This document shows, piece by piece, positions 1-7,401 of a stretch of DNA of 27,625 nt. The notes under the pieces were generated by a model that saw nothing but the letters and a program-made list of their open reading frames with translations, did not search any database and was not told the origin of the DNA. Origin of the DNA: NIOZ-UU13 sp964653075. GTDB taxonomy: Bacteria > Planctomycetota > Phycisphaerae > Sedimentisphaerales > Anaerobacaceae. The DNA lies in assembly GCA_964653075.1 (NCBI GenBank), contig CAZZAX010000073.1, positions 1-27,625 on the forward strand, written 5' to 3'. The position numbers were made by a program, and so were the translations under genes. Numbering within the stretch: the stretch's first letter is position 1; each line of letters starts with the position of its first letter.

Positions 1-2
1 GC

Positions 3-185
3 ATTGACAGGGTAAGTTACAGCGATGGTTCTCATCCAGAGAGCTGCCCCGGCGGTGTTGACCACTGGCCTGTCGAGTCGGATAGTTACGGCGAGTCACT
101 TACTCGCAAGGTCTCATCCGATTACGGCAATGACCCTGAAAACTGGACAGCCTCGTTACCTTCACCAGGAGCCGTCAATCCATAA
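3..185 (+). CDS. C-terminal fragment of a lamin-tail-domain protein (partial at window edge)
   Basis: The reading frame starting at base 3 is open from the window edge to a TAA at 183-185, giving about 60 residues. It has the usual end of a lamin tail domain (LTD): a 'VSYSDGSHPESCPGG' stretch, then 'GESLTRKV', then 'DYGNDPENWTAS' and a closing 'PSPGAVNP'. In this family the conserved end is a Gly-x-Ser-Leu-x-Arg segment followed by a Trp-x-Ala-Ser and Pro-Gly-x-x-Asn. Planctomycete LTD proteins are usually large exported proteins, often carrying CotH-kinase or other surface domains, but nothing upstream is visible here. It is convergent with the alcohol dehydrogenase gene on the other strand, about 130 bp away. 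No clear terminator lies between them. Confidence 0.7.
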   Translation: MDRVSYSDGSHPESCPGGVDHWPVESDSYGESLTRKVSSDYGNDPENWTASLPSPGAVNP

Positions 186-318
186 TATTTCAGGGCAGGT
201 AACAAAATACCAGACGCTCAATGTCAGTAAGCTGAGAGTATGGTAGGATAAAGGTAAACTTCATGCATCAGTTGCTGACGAAATTGTCACAAAAAAACGT
301 TTTAGAAGATGTGGGCCA

Positions 319-1470
319 CTATTGGCTTTTCTTCAGGATTGTCATTAATTCGTCGTCTGTCAAAGGAATAGGATTCCCTTTCATACTGCTTGACTTTTGG
401 GATTTCGCTACCACTGTTGAAAAATCCGGCTCTTTCAATCCAAATTCCGATAGGGGGAGCACTTTTAATGCCAGGCAAATATTTCGCACCCACTCTATTC
501 CATCAAATGTTTTTGCCGTATTCCCGGTTAGTAGCTGGGCAATCTCACCATAACGAGCTAATGCCGATGAGCCGGGTGCGCGGTTCTGTAAAGCTTGCAC
601 GTTGGCTTCCATAACGTAAGATAAAAGCCGGGCGCATATCGTTCCATGAGGAGCGGAAATCATACCACCTAACGGGCCGGCCAGACCATGCACAGCTCCT
701 AATTTTGCGTTAGCGAGAGCTAATCCGCTAAAGAGGCTTGCCAAAGCCATGTCTTCACGGGCAGTACAGTTGCTGCCGTCTTCGTAGGCTTGTCGTAAAG
801 AACGACCCGCTCGCTTTAGACCCTCTCGGCATATACCATCTGTCAGTGGGTTTGCTTTATTGGAAACATAGGCTTCCATGAGTTGAGTGAGCGCATCCAA
901 ACCGGTACTGGCGGTAATAGATGACGGCATCGAATAAGTCAAAACCGGATCGACCACGGCCAAACGTGGAGGCAACAAGGGACTGCGCAAACTTACTTTA
1001 ACATGATGCTCAGGTACTCCCAGCACGGCGTTTCGAGTTACCTCGGCACCTGTTCCTGCTGTAGTTGGAATCGCAATATAAGGTACCGGATTTTGGATTA
1101 GCGGCTTACCATGACCGACAACCTCAAGGTAATCCTCCAGCTCACCGATATTGGTCAGCATTGCGGCAATAACTTTTCCGGTATCCAGGGCGCTGCCGCC
1201 TCCAATGCCGATGACTAAATTACTTTTGGCCCGGCGGGCCTTTTCAACACCTTTTTTTGCTATAGTTGTTGTCGGCTCACCGGTAACGCAGAACGTGGTA
1301 TATTCAATTCCCTGTTTATTTATATCTTTGAGGAGCGGTCCGGCTCGTTCGAGACTCTGCCCCGTGACAACAAAAGCACGTTTTCCCATCCCGGCCGCTA
1401 AGGGCGCGACGTCCCGGATTGTACCGGCGCCGAAGATTATATGAGTGGTGGTCGCAAATTCAAATCTCAT
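319..1470 (-). CDS. Iron-containing alcohol dehydrogenase family protein
   Basis: This 383-residue protein has the normal length and motif order of group III (Fe-dependent) alcohol dehydrogenases, cytoplasmic NAD(P)-dependent enzymes that interconvert alcohols and aldehydes or ketones. An N-terminal nucleotide-binding half carries 'IGIGGGSALDTGK' and 'PTTAGTGAEVT'. The C-terminal helical half has the metal-site segments 'STGLDALTQLMEAYVS', 'GAVHGLAGPLGG' and 'SAPHGTICA', whose Asp and His residues match the family's divalent-metal ligands. It is the second gene of a two-gene unit: 29 bp separate it from the upstream monooxygenase-like gene, which suggests co-transcription. The substrate cannot be read from sequence. 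Lactaldehyde reductase, maleylacetate reductase and general alcohol dehydrogenases share this fold. Confidence 0.88.
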   Translation of the reverse strand: MRFEFATTTHIIFGAGTIRDVAPLAAGMGKRAFVVTGQSLERAGPLLKDINKQGIEYTTFCVTGEPTTTIAKKGVEKARRAKSNLVIGIGGGSALDTGKVIAAMLTNIGELEDYLEVVGHGKPLIQNPVPYIAIPTTAGTGAEVTRNAVLGVPEHHVKVSLRSPLLPPRLAVVDPVLTYSMPSSITASTGLDALTQLMEAYVSNKANPLTDGICREGLKRAGRSLRQAYEDGSNCTAREDMALASLFSGLALANAKLGAVHGLAGPLGGMISAPHGTICARLLSYVMEANVQALQNRAPGSSALARYGEIAQLLTGNTAKTFDGIEWVRNICLALKVLPLSEFGLKEPDFSTVVAKSQKSSSMKGNPIPLTDDELMTILKKSQ

Positions 1471-1499
1471 AATTTCATGCTCAAGGTTAAATGCTGCTA

Positions 1500-1808
1500 C
1501 TAATCCCAGCCCTTTTCATCAGGAAAAACATTTGTGTATTTAACACTGGTTCGTGGCTCAGCCATCATATCTGACACAGCATCACGCCATTTTTGGTAAT
1601 GAATTGTTTCTTTATGTCTGGCAGGGTCGTCTGGAGTCCGATAAACCTCAACCAGCACAAAACGTGTTAGATCATCTTGTTGTTGGATAATATCGAATCG
1701 CGCAATACCCGGCTCCTGAATGCTGTTATGGGCGTTTTCAAGGGTGGCTTTCCGAAATGCTTCAACTTGATCGGATTTTACCTGAACAAAAACGTGGACA
1801 ATCAACAT
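1500..1808 (-). CDS. ABM-fold (LsrG/YgiN-like) putative quinol monooxygenase
   Basis: A 102-residue protein of the antibiotic-biosynthesis-monooxygenase (dimeric alpha/beta-barrel) superfamily, full length for the family. It resembles the LsrG/YgiN branch: 'IARFDIIQQ', 'FVLVEVYRTPDDPARHKET', 'HYQKW' and a C-terminal 'EPRTSVKYTNVFPD'. Family members include quinol monooxygenases and LsrG, which acts on phospho-AI-2; many are uncharacterised. The start is supported by an AAGGAGA Shine-Dalgarno sequence 5 nt before the ATG (minus strand, about 1814-1820). It is the first gene of a unit with the Fe-alcohol dehydrogenase 29 bp downstream, so the pair may act on the same small carbonyl metabolite; that is inference. 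No lsr transport genes are nearby, so an AI-2 role is not indicated. Confidence 0.82.
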   Translation of the reverse strand: MLIVHVFVQVKSDQVEAFRKATLENAHNSIQEPGIARFDIIQQQDDLTRFVLVEVYRTPDDPARHKETIHYQKWRDAVSDMMAEPRTSVKYTNVFPDEKGWD

Positions 1809-2053
1809 AACATTCTCCTTACAGTTTCATTCATAGATGTGAAGTTTACCAAATAAGCTGCTTATAAACAAATGATTCTTACAGACTGTAAAATCAGCTC
1901 ATTTTATTTGTGAAATCTTACAAGATGTCCATCAATATTAAACTCCTAAAGATAATTAAAGGACCAAATCGTCCTTCGGGGTATCTTAAGGTTTGTTTTT
2001 GAAGATTGGACCTTAAAATTCAAAGAGAATACCCACTATATAACTAATTTTTC

Positions 2054-2082
2054 TTGACAGAGATGTTGATATTTTGTATACT
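2054..2082 (+). promoter_or_regulatory. Strong sigma-70-type promoter with no protein gene behind it
   Basis: TTGACA (2054-2059) and TATACT (2077-2082) are separated by exactly 17 nt, a near-consensus housekeeping promoter. It faces rightwards, opposite to both flanking genes, and no conventional plus-strand gene follows. The predicted start is near 2089. Confidence 0.65.
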
Positions 2083-2088
2083 TATTAT

Positions 2089-2216
2089 GTTGTGAGTGCA
2101 AGTAGGGCGGCTTTCGCTATAACGCATTATCCGCGGTAATGCATTTGAAGGGCACTATGCAATATGGAGACTGGGTGAAGAAAAGCTACAATACAAATCG
2201 CCTGTCTCCTTCTTTT
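2089..2216 (+). ncRNA. Candidate small RNA (or very short ORF) behind an orphan promoter
   Basis: The ~128 nt between the predicted start and a terminator-like T-run can fold. AGTGC (2095-2099) can pair with GCACT (2152-2156). These would enclose a small GCG/CGC hairpin near 2107-2117 and a 6-bp hairpin GCATTA (2124-2129) with TAATGC (2137-2142). The 3' end is GGAGAC (2166-2171) pairing with GTCTCC (2204-2209), followed by a T-rich tract. I could not match it to 6S, SRP, tmRNA or a known riboswitch. Alternatively it may be translated: an ATG at 2139 opens 29 codons (stop 2226-2228), and a second in-frame ATG at 2157 has AAGGG 4 nt upstream. Unregulated read-through would be antisense to the 3' end of the S9 peptidase gene. 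Confidence 0.4.
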
Positions 2217-2218
2217 TT
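2166..2218 (+). terminator. Terminator-like stem with T-run
   Basis: GGAGAC (2166-2171) and GTCTCC (2204-2209) form a perfect 6-bp stem. It is extended by GG/CC inside after a T-T mismatch and is followed by TTCTTTTTT. The loop is long (about 32 nt), so this is weaker than a classical intrinsic terminator. Confidence 0.45.
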
Positions 2219-2430
2219 GCGCTTCTGAAATATTGTATCCAATCACACATCTTTATTGTTTTTTTCACTTTAACTTGCCTGGAAAACATATAACAGCCAC
2301 ATCATCGATCGAACAACGAAAGTTGTATATCTCAGTGGCGGGGGGGCAGTATATCATCTCCAATCTATTTCCTTGCTAATAGGCGAAACGGTGTTAAATG
2401 AGAGCTATGGTTAGTTGTCCTACTTTCGAT

Positions 2431-4965
2431 TTATGGCTGTCTGCGAGGCTCTACCCCCAGCAGGTGGCGCACGAAGAAATCCATACGCCGCCGGCTGGCG
2501 TATGGTGTTTCACCAACACCATGGCCACGACCCGGCACCACCAGCATGTCAAAATCCTTGTCGGCCTTAACGAGCGCATCGATTACCTGCATGGTTGAAG
2601 CGGGGTCCACGTTCTTGTCGAGTTCTCCTACGGTGAGCAGAAGTTTGCCTTGTAGTTTATGGGCTTGTGTAACGTTCGATTGTTCTTCGTAATGCGGCCC
2701 GACAGGCCAGCCCATCCAGAGTTCATTCCACCAAATCTTGTCCATTCGGTTGTCATGACAGCCACAGTCGGCGACCGCAACTTTATAGAAATCGCCATGA
2801 GCCAGCAATGCGCGCAGCGCGCTTTGCCCGCCTGCTGAGCCGCCATAGATACCGACTCGTGTAAGATCCATCTGGGGATACTTTGCAGCGGCCTCTTTCA
2901 TCCACGAAATACGGTCGGGAAAGCCTGAGTCGCCGAGATTTTTCCAGCAAATATCGTGGAATGCCTTTGAGCGGTGCGAGGTGCCCATGCCGTCAATCTG
3001 AACGACAATAAAACCAAGTTCGGCAATAGCATGCTGGCGGGTCTTTATACCGAAGGATTTCGGGACAAATGCCCCGTGGGGACCGGCATAAATCTGTTCG
3101 ATCACGGGGTATTTATGATTCGGGTCGAAATTACCAGGGCGAATGATGATACCGTAGATATCCGTTTTACCATCTCGACCTTTTGCGACAAATCGTTCTG
3201 GTGGACACCAACCGGTTTTAAGCAGTTCGCTCCAGTCGGCCCGTTCCAATTCGCAAATTAGTTTTTCATCGCTGGCATCGCGTAAATCGGTATTGGGGGG
3301 CTGATCAATTCTGGACCATCGGTCGAGGAAGAACCGGCGATCCGGTGAAAACACGACTTCATGTGTACCATTGCCTTCGGTCAGCACGATAAGACCCGAA
3401 CCGTCAAAATTAACACGGCAGAGATGGACATAGTAAGGGTCCTGTCTTTCACGGATGCCGCCGGCTCTAAACCATATTTGTCGTTTGGCTTCATCGACTT
3501 TCTCGACACCGCGCACGACCCATTGCCCTTGAGTGATTTGGTTTTTTACACGACCGGTTTTTGCATCGTAAAGATAAAGGTGGTTCCAGCCGTCGCGTTC
3601 CGACATCCATATGATTTCCTCCCCGGAGTCGAGGTAATAACTGAATCGCTTGCCTGCATAATCTATAAATGTTTTGCTCTGTTCATCCACGATGATGGAC
3701 GTTTCGCCGGTATCAGCAGTTACGCTTATGATGCGCAGTATCTGGTGACCACGCTGATTGTAGAGGAAAGTGAATCGATCTGAGTCCGGCGACCAGCGAA
3801 TATCCGAAATACTCCAGGGATTCTCGAAAAGATCGTCTGAAACAGGAATTCGACGTTTTTGGGGGACGTTGAACAATTGCGGCTTTGAAATTGGAATGCG
3901 GTCGCCGGGTTTTGTATAAGAAATTGTGTGCAGTTTGGGTTGCAACTGGTCTTTGGGTGACGATTCGATAAGATAAATCTTTCTGTCATCGCCCTTGCGA
4001 ATACGCAGTGCGACAATTTTTTCAGAATCCCCAGACCAGTGAAAACGTTTCGAATATGCGTCTTCTTCGGTGCCCTCTTTGCTAAGAGTAAACTCCTCAC
4101 CGCTTTCGAGATTCCGAACACAGAGGTTATAGTCTTTGATAAAGGCGAGCCATTTGCCATCGGGTGACTTGCCATTTTGCTTTGTTTCTTTGTTTGTTTT
4201 TCGTTTGATAGTCCTGTTATCAAGGTTGTCGTCTATTAGAGCATCTGCTACTTCTTCAGTGGCTACAAACACAGCCAGGGTCTTTCCGGCATCGTCGGTT
4301 ACCAGCCATGCGTGTCCGGCAAATGTATGCTGCTGATGAATCTGATCGGTATGGATCGTGGCATAGTGACGTTGCTGCCCCTCGGAATCCAGCCAGTAAA
4401 CCTTTACATCGCTCCTGGTACGATTAATGAATGTGATGGAAGTCTCTTGCCCGGTCCGAGTGCTTGCCCGGACCCGAGCGAGCGGTTCAAGCGATGTAAT
4501 CGTTTGTTCTTCCTGTGAAACCTCCTGAATCTCGTAATTTTGCAAATCACATTTCCACCTTTTGCTTTGGCTTCTGAACAGAAGCTCTGAACCGGACTTG
4601 CTGAATCCGAGATTATCAATTGGAAGCCGGTCTGCCTGTATTTCTTCTCCTGTGGCTTTGGAAAGTTCTGATGCAAGACGCTTATGGTCAAATGCCGGTT
4701 GTCGTACACCGGTTTCTGCATTGACAAGGATAAACTCACGTCTCTCTTCACTCAGGTCGTTGCGATACCAGAACTGTGTATTCCCCGGCAGCCAATGCGG
4801 AACAACACGGCTCTTAAATACTTTATTGGCTGTGGTTTTTTTCAGATTTAATGCACGCTCATAGTCACTGCGGGTTCCCTGGGCAGCAGCGTTCTGAGTT
4901 ATAAAGAGAAATGCTGCTAATACGGCAGTTTGGATTAGAGTGTTGAGTCCAATGGGAATTTTCAT
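2431..4965 (-). CDS. Exported S9-family peptidase (dipeptidyl-peptidase IV-like)
   Basis: This 844-residue protein has a signal peptide, a beta-propeller of DPP-IV type (about residues 90-560, with 'DIRWSPDSDRFTFLYN' and 'RDGWNHLYLYD') and a C-terminal alpha/beta-hydrolase peptidase domain. The catalytic triad is visible: Ser710 in 'YGGSAGGQSA', Asp783 in 'GELDKNVDP' and His815 in 'PGRGHGVGE'. S9 enzymes remove dipeptides or cut short peptides, often after Pro or Ala. An earlier in-frame ATG at 4992 exists, but I chose 4965. It has an AGGA sequence 8 nt upstream, with a further GGAGG behind it, and it starts directly with a clean signal peptide (MKIPIG, then a hydrophobic run, then NAAAQG). 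It follows the glycoside-hydrolase-like gene with a gap of about 40 bp, so the two are probably co-transcribed. Confidence 0.88.
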   Translation of the reverse strand: MKIPIGLNTLIQTAVLAAFLFITQNAAAQGTRSDYERALNLKKTTANKVFKSRVVPHWLPGNTQFWYRNDLSEERREFILVNAETGVRQPAFDHKRLASELSKATGEEIQADRLPIDNLGFSKSGSELLFRSQSKRWKCDLQNYEIQEVSQEEQTITSLEPLARVRASTRTGQETSITFINRTRSDVKVYWLDSEGQQRHYATIHTDQIHQQHTFAGHAWLVTDDAGKTLAVFVATEEVADALIDDNLDNRTIKRKTNKETKQNGKSPDGKWLAFIKDYNLCVRNLESGEEFTLSKEGTEEDAYSKRFHWSGDSEKIVALRIRKGDDRKIYLIESSPKDQLQPKLHTISYTKPGDRIPISKPQLFNVPQKRRIPVSDDLFENPWSISDIRWSPDSDRFTFLYNQRGHQILRIISVTADTGETSIIVDEQSKTFIDYAGKRFSYYLDSGEEIIWMSERDGWNHLYLYDAKTGRVKNQITQGQWVVRGVEKVDEAKRQIWFRAGGIRERQDPYYVHLCRVNFDGSGLIVLTEGNGTHEVVFSPDRRFFLDRWSRIDQPPNTDLRDASDEKLICELERADWSELLKTGWCPPERFVAKGRDGKTDIYGIIIRPGNFDPNHKYPVIEQIYAGPHGAFVPKSFGIKTRQHAIAELGFIVVQIDGMGTSHRSKAFHDICWKNLGDSGFPDRISWMKEAAAKYPQMDLTRVGIYGGSAGGQSALRALLAHGDFYKVAVADCGCHDNRMDKIWWNELWMGWPVGPHYEEQSNVTQAHKLQGKLLLTVGELDKNVDPASTMQVIDALVKADKDFDMLVVPGRGHGVGETPYASRRRMDFFVRHLLGVEPRRQP

Positions 4966-5003
4966 GGTTTTTATCCTGCCTCCTGTTTTCATGTTAAAGC
5001 GTA

Positions 5004-7079
5004 TTATCCTGGCCTTTGCTGCGAGCTCACAATACTTAGCACCTTAAGCCCATAAGGCCGCATTTGTAGTAGCATATCAGCATCGACCGCTTTATGTTGT
5101 CCGGTTTGCGGGTCAAGTAAATTACGCTGCCCTTGATTCGAAGCAGTCAGCCTGAATGCGACGTACTTTTGACCTTCGTTGAAGATGATGTAGTAGTGTA
5201 TTCTGTTTTTTACAACGTGACGGACTCTAAGGTCCGGCTCAGCAGGTGAAAAACTGATGTCTTTAGGTATCAAGCTGTTAATTTTTTGTAGCAGTAACAT
5301 TTCGCTTTTTGCTTTTTCCCAACGGATAATGCGTCCGGCATTCTCCAAAACCTGCAGCGATTCTTTTGCTTTCGAGGGCGGATCGAATTCGACAATTAAC
5401 GCCTTATAGTGCATACCTGCGATATGGATGCCGTCTGGTCTTACTTGAGCATCTTCCCACAGGTGTCTGGCTTCAAGGTAATTGAAATCGAGCTGGTTTT
5501 GGAAGCAGACTTTGGCGGCCTGCCACCGCAGGAAGTCGTTAAGGCCGAGGATTGCAAGTGAGCAGACATGCTTGCTGTCGGTGTTCAGCCAGCACAGACG
5601 CCGACTTGCATCAGCAAAGGGCTTATATTGATTCCACCAGGGGCTATTGGGACCGACATCGGGCGGACGTTCGTCGATACGAGGACCTCGAATCGAGTAG
5701 TAGAAGGCATGTGGAACCAGCATGTTGCAGCCGCGGGAAATCAACCAGTTGGTCAGCCATTTCATCTCACCGAAAGTAAAATTGTGTCCGTACGCTCCGC
5801 AGTATTCGTTCAAGTTCCGCCTTCGACCGAGGTGGATCATCGCTGAAGAGGCGCACTTGCCCTGAGTTGACTGGGAACCTTCCAAAGCGCTGGCTTTGTT
5901 CGGCTCGATATAACGCCAGACAATGTCTTGTCCCGGTATTTGAAAATGCCTCAGATGTCCGATGTCGTCAGGGGCGGCCGGGTGGCCACATAGAGCGATT
6001 CCGTGAGAATCGCACCACTTGGATATTTGCCTGTAGAATGTTTCTTCAAGCCTTGCCTGTAGAGCACTAAAGTAGTCACGGCGATATCTTTCGGCATCCG
6101 GTTCGTCTCTGTACCAGAGCGTTGGAAGGTATGGCGTAAAGTCATAACCAAGAATTTGGTTTACGTGTTCGATAATGCCGGTTGTGCCGGGTACAGCACC
6201 TCGTTCGGAACGCTTGGCCAGAAAAGACGGTTCATCTGTAAATATAGCATGAATCGTTTTTCCGAAATGTTCTTTGAACTCATCGTAGTAACGCTGATAT
6301 ACCAGGCGAATAAAACAAGCTACAGCCTCTGGATTAAGAATGTCCGCTGCCGGGGGCGAGTTCTCAGGAACTTCTTTATGGTTGGCTCTCCTGGACGGAT
6401 CATCCTCAAGAAAGTGCAATCCTCGAATGATAGAATACCCATCCCTGATAGCTCTGTCGATAACAGCTATCCGATGTCCGTTTTGTCTGCGTTTAATAAT
6501 GGCTACGAGATTTTGACCGGGAGAAAGTTCAGGTTCACCATCAGCACCGATACGTATATTATATTTCTCTGTGCCCGGCTCTGCCTCATCAAGGTCTATG
6601 GCAAAAAGACCGCGTGTTCGAAAGGCGGCGTTCTCTTTCACAACCTGTCCGCTCGATGAGCCGCTCGGGTACATACCTTCATCATACAGTATTACCCACA
6701 TGCCGTTTTTGGCCGCCTCTTCGATGGCAATACGCATGAATTTAATCATGTTCCTGCTCATCCAGCCGATGCTTGTGGGCAGCCCAGCCCGTGGATGAAT
6801 CAGGAATCCATAGACACCATGTGCCCGGAAATCTTCAATTTGGCGTATAATCTCTTGCTCCGAGAGTTCATCGTTCCAAAACCAGAATGGGCACAGAGAG
6901 AACTCAGCCGGTGGATTCATCCAATCGGTGGGTATCTTTTGCAGGTTGCCCTTTTTGCCTGCTCTGTTCGTGCCTGCCGAAGCATAAGCTGTAGCTGCTC
7001 CGATAGCACCTGTCCCTACAGATACCAGGAACCGGCGTCTGTCGATATAACATGAAGTATGTGGTTTTATTTGTTCCAT
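5004..7079 (-). CDS. TAT-exported glycoside-hydrolase-like protein (GH106-like N-terminal region)
   Basis: A 691-residue protein that begins with a twin-arginine signal: Arg14-Arg15-Arg16-Phe-Leu followed by a weakly hydrophobic Ala/Gly stretch. The mature N-terminus 'FSLCPFWFWNDELSEQEI' followed by 'HGVYGFLIHPRAGLP' and 'VILYDEGMYPSGS' is typical of large planctomycete and Bacteroidetes proteins usually labelled glycosyl hydrolase or alpha-L-rhamnosidase (GH106-like). A TIM-barrel-like 'HAIFTDEPSFLAKR' segment supplies a candidate catalytic acid (Glu). At about 690 residues it is shorter than full GH106 enzymes (around 1000), so a C-terminal beta domain is missing or reduced. The substrate is unknown; the assignment to a precise GH family is tentative. 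The ribosome-binding site is CGGAGA, about 10 nt upstream. The S9 peptidase follows closely, suggesting joint periplasmic breakdown of a glycoprotein or glycan. Confidence 0.7.
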   Translation of the reverse strand: MEQIKPHTSCYIDRRRFLVSVGTGAIGAATAYASAGTNRAGKKGNLQKIPTDWMNPPAEFSLCPFWFWNDELSEQEIIRQIEDFRAHGVYGFLIHPRAGLPTSIGWMSRNMIKFMRIAIEEAAKNGMWVILYDEGMYPSGSSSGQVVKENAAFRTRGLFAIDLDEAEPGTEKYNIRIGADGEPELSPGQNLVAIIKRRQNGHRIAVIDRAIRDGYSIIRGLHFLEDDPSRRANHKEVPENSPPAADILNPEAVACFIRLVYQRYYDEFKEHFGKTIHAIFTDEPSFLAKRSERGAVPGTTGIIEHVNQILGYDFTPYLPTLWYRDEPDAERYRRDYFSALQARLEETFYRQISKWCDSHGIALCGHPAAPDDIGHLRHFQIPGQDIVWRYIEPNKASALEGSQSTQGKCASSAMIHLGRRRNLNEYCGAYGHNFTFGEMKWLTNWLISRGCNMLVPHAFYYSIRGPRIDERPPDVGPNSPWWNQYKPFADASRRLCWLNTDSKHVCSLAILGLNDFLRWQAAKVCFQNQLDFNYLEARHLWEDAQVRPDGIHIAGMHYKALIVEFDPPSKAKESLQVLENAGRIIRWEKAKSEMLLLQKINSLIPKDISFSPAEPDLRVRHVVKNRIHYYIIFNEGQKYVAFRLTASNQGQRNLLDPQTGQHKAVDADMLLQMRPYGLKVLSIVSSQQRPG

Positions 7080-7188
7080 GATTTATGGTTCTCCGGTTCA
7101 ATTTTGCGGATTCTATTGTTCTTACCGATGTATCCGAATATCCTGTTTAATAATGCCTGCCAAAACCTCCTGTTTCCCCGCCGATATT

Positions 7189-7217
7189 AATATACAATTA
7201 AATCGCAACTCTTTCAA
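7189..7217 (-). promoter_or_regulatory. Predicted promoter of the glycoside-hydrolase-like/S9 operon
   Basis: On the minus strand, TTGAAA (complement of 7212-7217) and TATATT (complement of 7189-7194) are separated by 17 nt. This predicts a transcript start near 7182 and a leader of about 100 nt before the ATG at 7079. Confidence 0.55.
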
Positions 7218-7321
7218 GCTCCATTAGAAAACAGTGATAATCAGAGGTAAGAAAGAATATATATAATGACTTCTGTGGGGCTTGGCAAAGTAGCACGGCA
7301 GGTATTAATGGGAAAACTCAG

Positions 7322-7350
7322 TTGACAATTTATTCATTACGGCGTAAGAT
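7322..7350 (+). promoter_or_regulatory. Predicted promoter of the DUF1080 gene
   Basis: TTGACA (7322-7327), a 17-nt spacer and TAAGAT (7345-7350) form a good sigma-70-like promoter. It lies about 50 bp before the ATG at 7402. Confidence 0.6.
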
Positions 7351-7401
7351 ATATATTACTTTTTTTGTTTTATTTCCAAATACTTTGAAAGGTGACCTAT
7401 T

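Larger units (their letters stand above)
1809..2430. other. Intergenic region, 620 bp
   Basis: This gap lies between two minus-strand genes. It holds the ribosome-binding site of the monooxygenase-like gene, an imperfect hairpin (TTAAGGT at 1986-1992 pairing with ACCTTAA at 2010-2016), and an orphan plus-strand promoter with a candidate small RNA, listed separately. No convincing minus-strand promoter for the 1808 gene was found. The 2281-2430 part shows nothing recognisable. Confidence 0.6.
7080..7401. other. Divergent intergenic region with back-to-back promoters
   Basis: These 322 bp separate the leftward glycoside-hydrolase-like operon from the rightward DUF1080 gene. Each direction has one good sigma-70-like promoter (listed separately). 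Their -35 boxes are about 105 bp apart, with 7218-7321 between them, which leaves room for a shared regulator, but no clear operator was recognised. Confidence 0.6.

Noticed and set aside
2089..2216. 6S RNA, SRP RNA or c-di-GMP riboswitch
   Set aside because: None of the conserved sequence elements of these families could be found.
2398..2598. A 66-codon plus-strand frame
   Set aside because: It overlaps the 3' end of the S9 peptidase in antisense and shows no motif.
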